NCBI RefSeq assembly: GCF_029144185.1
Contig: NZ_CP110232.1
Location: 1,178,001-1,242,000 of the forward strand
DNA: 64,000 bases
Origin: Vagococcus intermedius
Lineage (GTDB): Bacteria; Bacillota; Bacilli; Lactobacillales; Vagococcaceae
Reading direction: 5' to 3'
Shown: positions 24,874 through 34,498 of the stretch, piece after piece
Layout of the letters: the number at the start of each line of letters is the position of its first letter
Position numbering within the stretch: the first letter of the stretch is position 1
Notes under the pieces: model-generated
Database searches by the model: none
What the model was told of the DNA's origin: nothing
The model's input: only the letters and a program-made list of their open reading frames with translations
Made by a program: the position numbers and the translations under genes

Positions 24874-24915
24874 AAAAACATGTAGCCAATCTTTTCAAGA
24901 TTGGCTACATGTTTT
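24874..24915 (-). terminator. terminator after the M20 hydrolase gene
   Basis: A near-perfect 19-bp stem, AACATGTAGCCAATCTT with its complement, TTCA loop, flanked by A and T runs; directly abuts the stop codon. Confidence 0.9.
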
Positions 24916-24916
24916 T

Positions 24917-26122
24917 TTATTTATTAGATTTTAACCATTCCATTGCGATAGCCGTATAAGTGGTTGAACCATATGGAATAATGTCTTCATTTAAAACTAG
25001 ACTTGGATGATGTACAGGGTAGGCTGGACTTTGTCTAGAATCTGCTGCTGCAATTAAACTCATGACCGTCGGAATTTTTTGGCTGAAATAAGCAAAATCT
25101 TCTGAACCCATTTGAACAGCCCCACCAGAAAGAGCAGTTGGTGGCACTAATTTTGTTTCACCAATATAGTCTGGTAAGATACGATTAGCCAACTCTACTA
25201 AGCTGCTATCATTTTCAAGAGTCGGACAACCTGCTAAAAAGTTTACCTCAACTTGACAACGATAAGCTTGCCCAATTGATGCACCGATGACCTTCATACG
25301 TTCTTTAACATACGCTCTAGTATCATCATTGTATGTTCGCAGCGTGCCTTTAAGTTCTGCTGTTTCAGGAATAACATTTGAAGTCGTTCCTGCGTGGAAT
25401 TCTCCTACTGTTAGGCTCATAAAATCATCCGTTGCTACTTCTCGTGATTGAATTTCATTCAGAGCAAGATGGATATTGGAAGCTGCTACAATAGGATCAA
25501 TCGTTGTGTGTGGCGTTGAACCATGTCCACCTTTTCCCGTTACAATTATTTCAAACCAATCACAAGATGACAAGGCTTTACCTTTTGGTGATATTAAAAT
25601 CATACCATCATCTAAAGGTAAAGCAGGCATCACATGCATCATCATTCCTGCATCCACTTGAGGGTTTTCTAAACACCCATTTTCAATCATATCAGAAGCA
25701 CCCAACATAATTTCTTCAGCTGGTTGGAAGATTAACTTCACAAGACCTGTTAAGTCTTCTTCATGAGATTTTAATAACTTGGCTGCCCCTAATAACATGG
25801 TCGTATGCAAATCATGACCGCAAGCATGCATCTTGCCGTTAGGTGATTTAAAAGCTAAGTCAGTTTCTTCTACAATTGGCAAAGCGTCCATATCAGCTCT
25901 TAATAAAAAACACTTACCAGTCGGATTACCAATTGTTGTTACTATACCCGACTTACCACAACGCTTAGGCTCACAACCTAATTTGATCAACTCTTCTTCG
26001 ACAATAGTTAATGTATCGGATAAGTCAAACCCTGTTCCTGGATTTTTATGAATTCGTCGTCTTATATTAACTAATTCTTCTTGATTGCCTTTGGCTTCTT
26101 CCAACAATAATAAATGTGTCAT
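24917..26122 (-). CDS. M20-family amidohydrolase (N-acyl amino acid type)
   Basis: 401 residues. Metal-site motifs KMHACGHDLHTTMLLGAA, QPAEEIMLGASDMIENG and GSEDFAYFSQKIP are complete, as is the dimerisation segment GGHGSTPHTTIDPIVAA. Members hydrolyse N-acyl amino acids, hippurate or similar amides. Cytoplasmic. Monocistronic, 85 bases downstream of the deaminase gene on the same strand. The substrate is not predictable. Confidence 0.9.
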   Translation of the reverse strand: MTHLLLLEEAKGNQEELVNIRRRIHKNPGTGFDLSDTLTIVEEELIKLGCEPKRCGKSGIVTTIGNPTGKCFLLRADMDALPIVEETDLAFKSPNGKMHACGHDLHTTMLLGAAKLLKSHEEDLTGLVKLIFQPAEEIMLGASDMIENGCLENPQVDAGMMMHVMPALPLDDGMILISPKGKALSSCDWFEIIVTGKGGHGSTPHTTIDPIVAASNIHLALNEIQSREVATDDFMSLTVGEFHAGTTSNVIPETAELKGTLRTYNDDTRAYVKERMKVIGASIGQAYRCQVEVNFLAGCPTLENDSSLVELANRILPDYIGETKLVPPTALSGGAVQMGSEDFAYFSQKIPTVMSLIAAADSRQSPAYPVHHPSLVLNEDIIPYGSTTYTAIAMEWLKSNK

Positions 26123-26207
26123 CCTTGTTACAACTCCATTCTTTAATGATACGTTTATTATACACCTGGATATAACAAAATAAGCAGTTTCAGCTGAAAA
26201 AAATTAC

Positions 26208-26702
26208 TTATAACGACGAAACCTCGCCATGTTCATCTTCAGACTTAGTATTATCTTTCTTGTGTCTTGTAAAATAACCTTTGATTTCTTCTATTAGGTA
26301 ATCAGAATAAAGCGTAACCTGATGGATGTCACGCCCTTTTTCCAAGACATCAGCACAACGAATGAATGACCAGTTGGGTAAATCACCGCGATAAGTAGGA
26401 TTGTTAGCATAAACAATTCCATCCAAACCAGCCCAAATAGCTGCAGAGGAACAAAGAGGACAAGGTTCAAAAGTAGAGTATAACCAATAACCTGAAGGAA
26501 ACTGACTGGTTTTTAACAATCGACTCGCCTCTCTAATTGCATTTACTTCCGCATGAGCTGTTGGATCGCATGATTGAGCAACTGTCGTTGTCCCTTCAGA
26601 AATAATTACTCCATCATTAGTGATAACTGCTGCATATATCGAATGATTTTGCCACTGCTTTTTAATAAGATCTATCATTATCTCCTTATTTGGATGCTTC
26701 AT
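26208..26702 (-). CDS. guanine deaminase-like nucleoside deaminase
   Basis: 164 residues of the cytidine deaminase fold. Zinc site: HAEVNAIREA (within CDPTAHAEV) and EPCPLCSSAAIWAGLDGI. The DPTAHAEV context and the size fit bacterial guanine deaminases (GuaD) rather than tRNA adenosine deaminase. It would convert guanine to xanthine, consistent with uptake of purines by the permease at 709. AAGGGGAATT precedes the ATG. Confidence 0.8.
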   Translation of the reverse strand: MKHPNKEIMIDLIKKQWQNHSIYAAVITNDGVIISEGTTTVAQSCDPTAHAEVNAIREASRLLKTSQFPSGYWLYSTFEPCPLCSSAAIWAGLDGIVYANNPTYRGDLPNWSFIRCADVLEKGRDIHQVTLYSDYLIEEIKGYFTRHKKDNTKSEDEHGEVSSL

Positions 26703-26942
26703 TATAATTCCCCTTCTTTAACAACTCATTTTAACATCATATTACCAGTCTAACATTCTTTACTATCTATCTTTTAATAGTGTACTATAAAAGATTACTA
26801 TCGCTAGCACTTTTCTCTTAATAACTCTGCATTGGCACAATATTTAGACAATTTAGGATAAACTTAGCGCAACGGTTGGCATTTTTGTAGTTATGTCTTA
26901 TGATATAAGGGAAGAGAGTACACGTGAAAGGATGATCATTTT

Positions 26943-27344
26943 ATGACAATAGGAAAAAAAATAAGCCAACTACGCGAGGAAGCCGGATTGACCCAAGCCG
27001 ATTTAGCTTTAAAAGTAAAAGTTAGAACTCAAGATATCGTGAAATGGGAACAAGGTCAGTTAAAACCATCTCCTGAGGAGTTGGCCAGATTGGCAGCAAC
27101 CTTTGATGTATCTGTAGCTGATTTTACCATCACTACTAATAAAAATGAGGATCAAGCGATTAGTAGTTCTGGAAAACTAAAATTACTATCACTCTGTGTC
27201 ATGTTTTTTGCAGGGGTTGTTTTACTCGGTGTATCACTGGTTGATTATGTACAAACTAAACAAATCCATTGGTTAACTCTTGTTGTTGGTTTATTCTTGC
27301 TAGTGGACTCGTCTATTTTACTAAAAAAAGGGATTTACAAATAA
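26943..27344 (+). CDS. XRE-type helix-turn-helix protein with two C-terminal membrane helices
   Basis: 133 residues. Residues 3-60 are a Cro/CI-type HTH (IGKKISQLREEAGLTQADLA ... DIVKWEQGQLKPSPEEL), followed by a linker and two hydrophobic helices at about 78-98 and 107-125. A membrane-anchored regulator is suggested. GAAAGGATGATC precedes the start. Its targets are unknown; neighbours are a divergent deaminase gene and a downstream lipoprotein with its own promoter region. Confidence 0.8.
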   Translation: MTIGKKISQLREEAGLTQADLALKVKVRTQDIVKWEQGQLKPSPEELARLAATFDVSVADFTITTNKNEDQAISSSGKLKLLSLCVMFFAGVVLLGVSLVDYVQTKQIHWLTLVVGLFLLVDSSILLKKGIYK

Positions 27345-27381
27345 AAACAACCTGATTAGTTTGACTAATCAGGTTGTTTTT
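27343..27381 (+). terminator. terminator after the XRE membrane protein gene
   Basis: Perfect stem AAAAACAACCTGATTAG with its complement, TTTGA loop; overlaps the stop codon. Confidence 0.9.
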
Positions 27382-27536
27382 ATTTCAAAAGGAGGACACC
27401 AATTAAATTTAATATGTTTAAAAATGAAATTTTTTTCTTTTGTGAGTATTACTTACACCTTTATATTAGTATTTAATGAGAATGTAAGATAAAATAAGGA
27501 AGATAGATGAATTAATAAATTGGAGGTATAAATAGT

Positions 27537-28220
27537 ATGAAAAAACACAGTATTTTTCCTGTTATTTTAATAAGCTCACTCTTCTTGGTTGCTTGCGGTA
27601 AAAAAGAACAGGAAACAGAACCGATTAAAACTGATAAAATAGAACTACCTGAAAAAGAGCACTCAACCTCTCCTAACAAAGCAAACGCTAAAAAAACAGA
27701 TAATTCAAAAAAAAATGAAAAAACAACTACTTCAACAGAACAAAATAATAAAACAAAAGCGTCTACTAATACTAATAAGTCAAATGCTATTTCAACTGAA
27801 CAAAAAGATGAGTCAGATTATGCAGATAAACCGGTTCACATCGACACACTATCTGAAGAAATAGAAGCAACACCATCGTCTCAGACTACGTCCCCTACCA
27901 ATAATAACAATATAATTGAATCACCACAAAATGATTGGGAACAAGAAAATAATACGACGCTAGAAATTGCTCCCACAGAGACTATACATTCTGCAGAGTA
28001 TGACTCACACTCTGCATCTGAAACAATGCCTTACTACGGTGAGAATGAAGAAGTCGATACTCAAATGTCAGAATACCATGTTCCTTATGATGTGGAAACA
28101 AACCAATATCTCGAAGTTCCTATGGATGAGAGTTCTGTTTCTTTTCGCCAAGCATGGATCAATGATCAAATTGAATGGGCTAAAGAAAAAGGCTATGATA
28201 CTCAATCATTTTCTGACTAA
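27537..28220 (+). CDS. low-complexity secreted lipoprotein
   Basis: 227 residues. Lipobox LVAC (Cys20), then a hydrophilic chain rich in Lys, Asn, Thr, Ser and Glu with no visible folded domain until the last 40 residues (SVSFRQAWINDQIEWAKEKG). No family recognised. TGGAGG lies ahead of the ATG. The composition resembles the linker of the lipoprotein at 14719, but the C-terminal domains differ. Confidence 0.7.
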   Translation: MKKHSIFPVILISSLFLVACGKKEQETEPIKTDKIELPEKEHSTSPNKANAKKTDNSKKNEKTTTSTEQNNKTKASTNTNKSNAISTEQKDESDYADKPVHIDTLSEEIEATPSSQTTSPTNNNNIIESPQNDWEQENNTTLEIAPTETIHSAEYDSHSASETMPYYGENEEVDTQMSEYHVPYDVETNQYLEVPMDESSVSFRQAWINDQIEWAKEKGYDTQSFSD

Positions 28221-28242
28221 TTGTGACTATTACCTAATAAAT

Positions 28243-28272
28243 AAAAACACTTGATATTAATCAAGTGTTTTT
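28243..28272. terminator. bidirectional terminator
   Basis: AAAAACACTTGAT with ATCAAGTGTTTTT around an ATTA loop, between the convergent lipoprotein and MFS genes. Confidence 0.9.
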
Positions 28273-28277
28273 ATTTA

Positions 28278-29465
28278 TTAATTATTCTCACCAATAATCC
28301 CGATTTTCCCTGCACCTAAACCAGTCCATAATAAAACACCTGCTAATAACCAAAGAGACCACATAGGTGTCAACCACGTTCCAGATAAATCATGTAATAA
28401 CCCAAATAATAAGGGACCAGCGGCTGCTAATAGATAACCAATTGATTGAGCCATCCCTGAAATTTGAGCAGCGTCCACTGCGTTTTTAGTTCGTAAACTA
28501 AAAAACATCATGGATAAACTAAATGTAAAGCCACCACTAATACCAATTAAAGATAGAGAAATAGCATTTATTACAATCCCATCGGCCAAAGTAATCCCAA
28601 CTAAACCTAGAAACATTAAACACACTCCCCATATTACTAAACGGCGTTGATCTGCTACACGTCCTGCTAAAATAGAAACTAAAAAGTTAAAAGGAACGAT
28701 AAAAATCTGCATCAATGCTAACAGCATGCCAGACGTTTCACCACTAATACCTTTTTCGCTTAGAATTTGAGGTATCCAGGCCAAGAGGCTATAAAAAACT
28801 AAAGATTGTAATCCCATAAAAGCACTTATCTTCCAAGCTAAGTGTGATTGCCACATATTGGTTTTATCTTTAATTTCGGATACGATTTTTACAGTTGTTT
28901 TGTCTTTCACTTGAGGTATCCAGGCAAGTAAGGCTAAGACACTCATGACTACCCAAATATTAAGTGATGTCTGCCATGTTACTCCCCATTTATTGACTAA
29001 GGGTAAGCTAATCCCTGAAGCGATAGCACCTGCTAAATTCATTGCAACAGAATAAATACCTGTCATCATCCCCAATTTATCAGGAAAATCCCGCTTAATT
29101 AAACTAGGAACTAAAACATTACCATGTGCGATGGAGATACCAACTAAAGCTGTTCCCACAAATAAATTAATCACACCTGGTAAAGATCTAATAACTAAGC
29201 CAATACTTAAAACAAACATTGCCATCAGTAACGTTCGTTCAATCCCAAATTTACGAGCATTTAATGGTGCTAAGATTGAAACAAGGGCGAACGCCAACAA
29301 CGGTGTTGTAGCTACCATTCCTGCAGTAGTCGAATTTAACTGGTATGATTGACTTATATTTTCAATTAACGGTCCCACTGATGTAAGTGGCGCACGTAAA
29401 TTAGTCGCAATTAAGACGATTCCTATTAATAAAATAATAGACTGACGTGTTGTTCTTTCTTTCAT
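28278..29465 (-). CDS. MFS transporter, CynX/NimT-like
   Basis: 395 residues from the ATG at 29465, chosen because AAAGGAGGAAG precedes it. Twelve helices; begins RQSIILLIGIVLIATNLRAPLTSVGPL, a hallmark of the CynX/NimT (cyanate/nitroimidazole) subfamily. The actual substrate is unknown. It lies downstream of a GntR/FadR-type regulator but behind a terminator, with its own promoter region carrying a repeat shared with the regulator promoter. Confidence 0.85.
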   Translation of the reverse strand: MKERTTRQSIILLIGIVLIATNLRAPLTSVGPLIENISQSYQLNSTTAGMVATTPLLAFALVSILAPLNARKFGIERTLLMAMFVLSIGLVIRSLPGVINLFVGTALVGISIAHGNVLVPSLIKRDFPDKLGMMTGIYSVAMNLAGAIASGISLPLVNKWGVTWQTSLNIWVVMSVLALLAWIPQVKDKTTVKIVSEIKDKTNMWQSHLAWKISAFMGLQSLVFYSLLAWIPQILSEKGISGETSGMLLALMQIFIVPFNFLVSILAGRVADQRRLVIWGVCLMFLGLVGITLADGIVINAISLSLIGISGGFTFSLSMMFFSLRTKNAVDAAQISGMAQSIGYLLAAAGPLLFGLLHDLSGTWLTPMWSLWLLAGVLLWTGLGAGKIGIIGENN

Positions 29466-29491
29466 ATATACTTCCTCCTTTTGTTTAAATG

Positions 29492-29510
29492 TTGGACATT
29501 TGGACAATTA
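29492..29510. promoter_or_regulatory. candidate GntR operator upstream of the MFS gene
   Basis: TTGGACATTTGGACAATTA contains the element GACAATTA also present upstream of the GntR gene (AGACAATTA at 30278-30286, with ATTGG just before it). A shared site for the adjacent FadR-type regulator is suggested. Confidence 0.4.
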
Positions 29511-29550
29511 GAATAATAACTCGTTTTACTGTATGTTGTCAATAAAAAAA

Positions 29551-29572
29551 GGAAGAAGCTTATGCTTCTTCC
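29551..29572 (-). terminator. terminator after the GntR gene
   Basis: GGAAGAAGC (29551-29559) with GCTTCTTCC (29564-29572), followed by seven T in the minus direction; abuts the stop codon. Confidence 0.85.
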
Positions 29573-30226
29573 TTAAAGGGTAATGATTTTTGCTGCAAGA
29601 CTTTCAGATAAATGACTATCTTGATCAATAATAGCCTGAATTAACTCTTCATGAAGTTTATTGGATAGCTCCGCATTGTGATAACCTTCATCTGTTAATT
29701 TGGATAATAAAACTTGATAAATATAACTAGTCATTGCTTGATATAATTCAAATAATACACTGTTATGGGCGGCTCTAGCTATTTCTAAATGAAAAGCCCC
29801 ATCAGTTTCTACTAAGCGTTCCAAATCTGCTTGATTTTCTAGCCTAACTTGCCAAGCATTTTTTATGATGGCTAAATCGTTCGCTGTACGATTCTGAGCA
29901 GCTAAATATGCCAAATTTTTTTCTAAAAAACAACGAGCTTCAATCACCTCTTCAGCTTTAGCTAAGCTTAATTGATGATACATATTAGCTTCAAACTTAC
30001 CACTTGCTAAGACATAAGTCCCATCACCCGGTCTTGCTTCTAATACACCAACTTGAATTAAAGATTGTAAGGCCTCTCTAATCGTATTTCTGCTCACTTC
30101 AAATTGCTTAGCTAACTGAGATTCTGTCGGTATTTTAGTCCCAATTGGCCAGGATTTTGATTCTATTTTAATTTCGATTTCGTTAGCAATTTGTTTGGTT
30201 AAAGAAAGGCGTACTGGTTTTTTCAT
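29573..30226 (-). CDS. GntR/FadR-family transcriptional regulator
   Basis: 217 residues. Winged helix at residues 8-72 (IPTESQLAKQFEVSRNTIREALQSLIQVGVLEARPGDGTYV) and an FCD ligand domain with HLEIARAAHNSVLFELYQAM, where metal-binding histidines are kept. The C-terminal helix ends a little early compared with typical FCD proteins (about 225-235). Likely controls itself and the MFS transporter; the effector is unknown. Confidence 0.88.
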   Translation of the reverse strand: MKKPVRLSLTKQIANEIEIKIESKSWPIGTKIPTESQLAKQFEVSRNTIREALQSLIQVGVLEARPGDGTYVLASGKFEANMYHQLSLAKAEEVIEARCFLEKNLAYLAAQNRTANDLAIIKNAWQVRLENQADLERLVETDGAFHLEIARAAHNSVLFELYQAMTSYIYQVLLSKLTDEGYHNAELSNKLHEELIQAIIDQDSHLSESLAAKIITL

Positions 30227-30422
30227 CTTACTTCCTCCTCAATGTCTTGCATTTAATAAGCAGTTTTTATATTGGCTAGACAATTATATTAGTAACAATT
30301 TAATTAATATTTAAATTGTTGGTGAATTTCATTTAGTCATTTGCTATTTTACGCTATTTTTAAATATCTGGCTATAAAAATTAAGCACCTTTGCCTGCTT
30401 GACTTAAATTGATAATCAAAAA

Positions 30423-30458
30423 ACTCTTAATTGTCTAATGATAATGACAATTAAGAGT
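30423..30458 (-). terminator. terminator after msrAB
   Basis: Perfect 13-bp stem ACTCTTAATTGTC (30423-30435) with its complement (30446-30458) and six T following in the minus direction. Confidence 0.9.
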
Positions 30459-30471
30459 ACACATACATATC

Positions 30472-31440
30472 TTAATTAAGTATTGGTAAATAATCAGCAT
30501 AGCCAGCGGCTCGCATTTCCGATTTTGGAATAAATTTTAGAGCCGCACTATTGATACAAAAGCGTTGACCTCCGTCCTCCTGAGGGCCATCATCAAAAAC
30601 ATGTCCCAAATGAGAATTAGCTAATTCACTGCGTACTTCCGTCCTTTCTTGAAAAAGGTTGTTATCTGTATGATAGGTAACAGCCTTCGGTTCGATTGCT
30701 CGAGTGAAGCTAGGCCAGCCACAACCTGAATCATACTTATCGGATGAACTAAACAGTGGGACGCCACTCACGATATCAACATAAATTCCTGATTCAAAAG
30801 TCTGCCAATATTCATTGGAAAATGGTGGTTCAGTGGCATTTTCTTGCGTTACTTGATAGGAGTCAGAAGATAATATATGACGTAACTCTTCCTTAGTTTT
30901 TTGCTGATAAGTAGCCGTTTGATTCATCAATGGCTCTTCAGCTTTGGAAAGATTAATGCAACAATACCCGTAGGGGTGCTTCTTCAGGTATGCTTGATGT
31001 GTCTCTTCTGCTCTCACGTAATTTTTAATTTCATCAACTTCTACGACTAAAGGATCTTCATAAATAGATTGCATCTCTAACAACCAGGATTCTATGATTT
31101 TCTGTTGCTTATTACTGACAAAATAGATCCCTGTTCGATACTGACTTCCTTGGTCATTTCCTTGTCTATTTAATAATGTTGGATTGATTACCTTAAAAAA
31201 ATACTCTAATAAATCAGTGAGTGGTAATTTTTCACTATCATAGTAAATTTCGACAGCTTCTGCATGCTGGGTATGTTCCAATAAATGATAATTAGTTTCA
31301 GGTACCTTGCCATTAGCATACCCCACTGACACTTTTGTCACACCAGCAATTCGATTAAAATATTCTTCTAATCCCCAAAAACACCCACCGGCTAAATATA
31401 TCTTCTGACTATCATGATCTTCCTTAACATTTAGTTTCAC
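30472..31440 (-). CDS. msrAB: bifunctional methionine sulfoxide reductase A/B
   Basis: 322 residues: MsrA at about 10-165 ([19 protein letters not shown] with the catalytic Cys) and MsrB at about 180-315 ([11 protein letters not shown] ... [13 protein letters not shown] with the catalytic Cys). The zinc CxxC pairs of many MsrB proteins are absent, as in other fused enzymes. It repairs oxidised methionine in proteins with thioredoxin. No signal peptide, so cytoplasmic. AAAAGGAGGAC precedes the ATG. Confidence 0.95.
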   Translation of the reverse strand: MKLNVKEDHDSQKIYLAGGCFWGLEEYFNRIAGVTKVSVGYANGKVPETNYHLLEHTQHAEAVEIYYDSEKLPLTDLLEYFFKVINPTLLNRQGNDQGSQYRTGIYFVSNKQQKIIESWLLEMQSIYEDPLVVEVDEIKNYVRAEETHQAYLKKHPYGYCCINLSKAEEPLMNQTATYQQKTKEELRHILSSDSYQVTQENATEPPFSNEYWQTFESGIYVDIVSGVPLFSSSDKYDSGCGWPSFTRAIEPKAVTYHTDNNLFQERTEVRSELANSHLGHVFDDGPQEDGGQRFCINSAALKFIPKSEMRAAGYADYLPILN

Positions 31441-31593
31441 AAAAAAGTCCTCCTTTTGTAAGTTACATACATTGCGAACATTACTAACAACTTTCTACAA
31501 CAATTCAACTAATTTAGTTCATTATTTATTAACTTAGTATACTAGACAATTCTCGTATAACCTATTAACTTAACTTGGTAGAATAAATTCTAT

Positions 31594-31640
31594 AAAAAAA
31601 TACTTATTCTGACTATCTAATTCAGAATAAGTATTTTTTT
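31594..31640 (-). terminator. terminator after the second choloylglycine-hydrolase-family gene
   Basis: AAAAAAATACTTATTCTGA with its perfect complement, loop CTATCTAAT, just beyond the stop codon. Confidence 0.9.
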
Positions 31641-31642
31641 AG

Positions 31643-32653
31643 TTAATCCACTGATTTTAGAGATAAGATTGTTTGCTCTTTTGGCAGCTCATAAATGGTC
31701 GCGGACTTAGCTTCTAAGTCTAGCTCATTCAAATTAACCTGATGTAACGCTCGATCAGCTTTACTCGAAACATTATAAGTTAATTTTTCATTGTCCATTA
31801 CAGCTGTATAATGGGTAGTATCACAAAGCTTAGTTTGTGAATTATACACAGTTCCTTCCGGGACGTCGAAATGTGATAAAATATGAAAAGCTTCTGTTAC
31901 AGCTTGCTCTGAACTCAATTGTTCTGGCATATGACTCACCATATTTGCTGCACGTACAAACCTTGAAGGTGGTGTGAAATCTCCAGGTATGCCCAACAAA
32001 CCTGATCCTTCGCCAAATCTTCTAACTTCTAATTCAGAAAAATGATTAGTATCTTTATTTTCTGATTGAATATGGACGTAATTACGTAAGTTGGTTAAAT
32101 GCCACTGAAAATCCGGTGAATTGGTCATAACACCTACTGGGTTATCGATCACTTTCAATGATTTGTTAAGTGGTTCAATGATGATTTTTTCCCCAGTCTT
32201 ATCGTAAAAGGCAAAATGGAAAGTTAAAGATACTGGTAAACTAGAGGCCTCTTCTAAATCGTACAAATAAATCGAGGTAATCTTTTTTTTAATATCAGCA
32301 ATTGAGCTGCAAGTAGCCAAGATATAGGAAATAAACATGTCTGAGCGTAGTGCTACTTTATCTTGATCAGACGTAATTGGATAGTCTGGATAGTCAGCGT
32401 CACCTGCAAAATAATTAGCGCAGCCAATCAGCCCCTCTTCATTAATTCCATCGAAAAAAGCATACGTATCATCTTCGTAAATAGTCGTTCCTATAAAAGC
32501 CTTTTCAGAAATCAATTGATTATTATGTAAGTCTGTTCGGTAATTGAAATTTCTAGGGATAAATACTGGGACAAAATTCATCGGTGAGGCAAACTCCATA
32601 GTTCTGCCAGCTGCTAAACCGTTTGGACTTTTAACAAAGATTGTTGTACACAT
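31643..32653 (-). CDS. second choloylglycine hydrolase-family (linear amide C-N hydrolase) enzyme
   Basis: 336 residues from the ATG at 32653; an in-frame TTG one codon upstream is rejected because the nucleophile Cys must be residue 2 (MCTTIFVKSPNGLAAGRTMEF). Arg17 is kept, and Glu replaces the usual Asp three residues later, the same change as in the paralogue at 17644. PVGVMTNSPDFQWHLTNLRN carries the conserved Asn. AAGGGAGTG lies upstream. The length is normal for the family. Bile salt hydrolase, penicillin V acylase and N-acyl homoserine lactone acylase are all possible activities. Confidence 0.85.
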   Translation of the reverse strand: MCTTIFVKSPNGLAAGRTMEFASPMNFVPVFIPRNFNYRTDLHNNQLISEKAFIGTTIYEDDTYAFFDGINEEGLIGCANYFAGDADYPDYPITSDQDKVALRSDMFISYILATCSSIADIKKKITSIYLYDLEEASSLPVSLTFHFAFYDKTGEKIIIEPLNKSLKVIDNPVGVMTNSPDFQWHLTNLRNYVHIQSENKDTNHFSELEVRRFGEGSGLLGIPGDFTPPSRFVRAANMVSHMPEQLSSEQAVTEAFHILSHFDVPEGTVYNSQTKLCDTTHYTAVMDNEKLTYNVSSKADRALHQVNLNELDLEAKSATIYELPKEQTILSLKSVD

Positions 32654-32824
32654 CAAAACACTCCCTTTTTATCAGATTATTATTTTTAAAAGGCACATTT
32701 TAAACAAAGTAAGCGTATCTAATTATCAGTTTTTTGTCAACTAGTTACTCTCTATAACGAGATAGCCTATTAATACTTATTTTGAGAGTCAGTAAATCAA
32801 TCAATATAATGGGTCACTTTGTTA

Positions 32825-32853
32825 TTGACAAAAAAATCATGCTAGTCTAGACT
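32825..32853 (+). promoter_or_regulatory. tyrS promoter
   Basis: -35 TTGACA (32825-32830), 17-base spacer, -10 TAGACT (32848-32853), leading into the T-box. Confidence 0.75.
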
Positions 32854-32894
32854 AGTAAGTAATCAAATAAACTATTTTAGTTGAGTTTAGTAGT

Positions 32895-33090
32895 TTCAGA
32901 TCACTGTTTTAGAGAGACAACGGATGCTGGAAGTTGTTACATATACTGAAATGAATTACGCTCTTTTATCAAACTAAATGACTCATTCTCATTACGAATG
33001 AAAAGCGGCAATTTTTATCAATTGCAAGTTGGGTGGTACCACGGAACTAATACTTCGTCCCTACAAGTCAAAGACTTGTAGGGACTTTTT
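32895..33090 (+). promoter_or_regulatory. T-box riboswitch, tyrosine specifier
   Basis: Stem I starts at AGAGAGACAACGGATGCTGG. The specifier codon TAC (32957-32959, followed by a purine) in GAATTACGCTC fits Tyr. The T-box sequence GGGTGGTACCACGG is at 33031-33044, and the terminator GTCCCTACAAGTC ... GACTTGTAGGGAC with six T ends at about 33090. It senses uncharged tRNA-Tyr and controls tyrS. Confidence 0.95.
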
Positions 33091-33120
33091 TATTACTAAC
33101 TATTAAGGAGAGATTGTATA

Positions 33121-34395
33121 ATGACTATTATTGAGGAATTAACTTGGCGTGATGCCATTAACCAACAAACAGATGCTGAGGGCTTAAAAGAATTGATTAA
33201 CGAAAAGAAAATTGGCTTATATTGTGGAGTTGATCCTACTGGCGATAGTATGCATATCGGCCACTTAATTCCTTTTATGATGATGAAACGTTTCCAATTA
33301 CATGGTCATCATCCGCATATCGTGATCGGTGGGGCAACTGGAACGATAGGCGATCCTAGCGGTCGTACATCTGAACGTCAATTACAAACTTTAGAGCAAG
33401 TTCAAGCGAATGTTGATGCCTTAACTGCTCAAATGCAACACTTATTTGATTTTGATGATGTGACTTCTCAAGGTAGCTTGACAATGGTTAACAACTACGA
33501 TTGGACTCATGATATGAGTTTATTAGATTTTCTACGTGATTATGGTAAAAATTTTAATATTAATACTATGTTGGCTAAAGATATTGTTTCAAGTCGGTTG
33601 GATACGGGTATCTCATTTACTGAGTTTACTTACCAAATTTTACAATCTATGGATTTTTTACATTTATACCGTAAACATGATGTTCAATTACAAATTGGTG
33701 GTGCTGATCAGTGGGGAAATATTACAGCAGGACTAGATTTAATTCGTAAAAAAGAAGGAACAGAAGCAAAAGCCTTCGGTTTAACTATCCCATTAATGTT
33801 AAAAGCTGACGGAACTAAGTTTGGTAAAACGGCTGGGGGAGCCGTTTGGTTAGACCCAAATAAAACATCACCTTTTGAATTTTACCAATTCTGGTTAAAT
33901 CAAGATGACCGTGATGTTGTAAAATACTTAAAATTCTTTACCTTTTTAACACAAGCGGAAATTCAAGCTCTAGCAGAAAAAGTTGAAAACGAGCCACATC
34001 TAAGAGCAGCTCAAAAAACTTTAGCCGCTGAGATGACACGTTTTGTTCACGGACAAGAAGCATTAGATGAATCTCTACTAATTACGCAAGCTTTATTTTC
34101 CGGTGAAGTTAAACAGCTGACTGCCGATCAAATTGGTGAAGGGTTTAAAAATATGCCTTCTGCTGAACTTACGCTGTCTGAAGACTTATCTTTAGTTGAT
34201 TTCCTAATTGAAACAAAAATTGAACCTTCGAAACGTCAAGCTCGAGAAGATATTAAAAATGGTGCGATTACCGTCAATGGTGATAAGCAAACAGATGTAG
34301 ACTTTATGATGACGCGTAGTAATTCATTTGATGAACGCTTTATCCTAGTTAGAAAAGGTAAAAAGAAATATACTTTAATACATTTAACTAAGTAA
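33121..34395 (+). CDS. tyrS: tyrosyl-tRNA synthetase
   Basis: 424 residues, TyrS type 1. The HIGH-like motif is in SMHIGHLIPFMMMKRFQLHG, the tyrosine pocket in QIGGADQWGNITAGLDLIRK, the KMSKS-like loop in KADGTKFGKTAGGAVWLDP, and a C-terminal S4-like RNA-binding domain (PSKRQAREDIKNGAITVNGD). AAGGAGAGA precedes the ATG. Regulated by the T-box directly upstream. Confidence 0.97.
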   Translation: MTIIEELTWRDAINQQTDAEGLKELINEKKIGLYCGVDPTGDSMHIGHLIPFMMMKRFQLHGHHPHIVIGGATGTIGDPSGRTSERQLQTLEQVQANVDALTAQMQHLFDFDDVTSQGSLTMVNNYDWTHDMSLLDFLRDYGKNFNINTMLAKDIVSSRLDTGISFTEFTYQILQSMDFLHLYRKHDVQLQIGGADQWGNITAGLDLIRKKEGTEAKAFGLTIPLMLKADGTKFGKTAGGAVWLDPNKTSPFEFYQFWLNQDDRDVVKYLKFFTFLTQAEIQALAEKVENEPHLRAAQKTLAAEMTRFVHGQEALDESLLITQALFSGEVKQLTADQIGEGFKNMPSAELTLSEDLSLVDFLIETKIEPSKRQAREDIKNGAITVNGDKQTDVDFMMTRSNSFDERFILVRKGKKKYTLIHLTK

Positions 34396-34398
34396 ATA

Positions 34399-34427
34399 AA
34401 AAAGACAGCCTATTAGGTTGTCTTTTT
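34399..34427 (+). terminator. terminator after tyrS
   Basis: AAAAAGACA ... TGTCTTTTT with CC/GG inside and a TATTA loop. Confidence 0.85.
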
Positions 34428-34498
34428 ATTTACTTTCGATAGACTCTAAAACTTTTGTGAGTATTCAGTAATGGGTGAGTTACCTGCTTTATCATCAG

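Noticed and set aside
32654-32656. TTG start one codon upstream in the second choloylglycine-hydrolase-family gene
   Set aside because: The Ntn mechanism needs Cys as residue 2, which only the ATG at 32653 gives.
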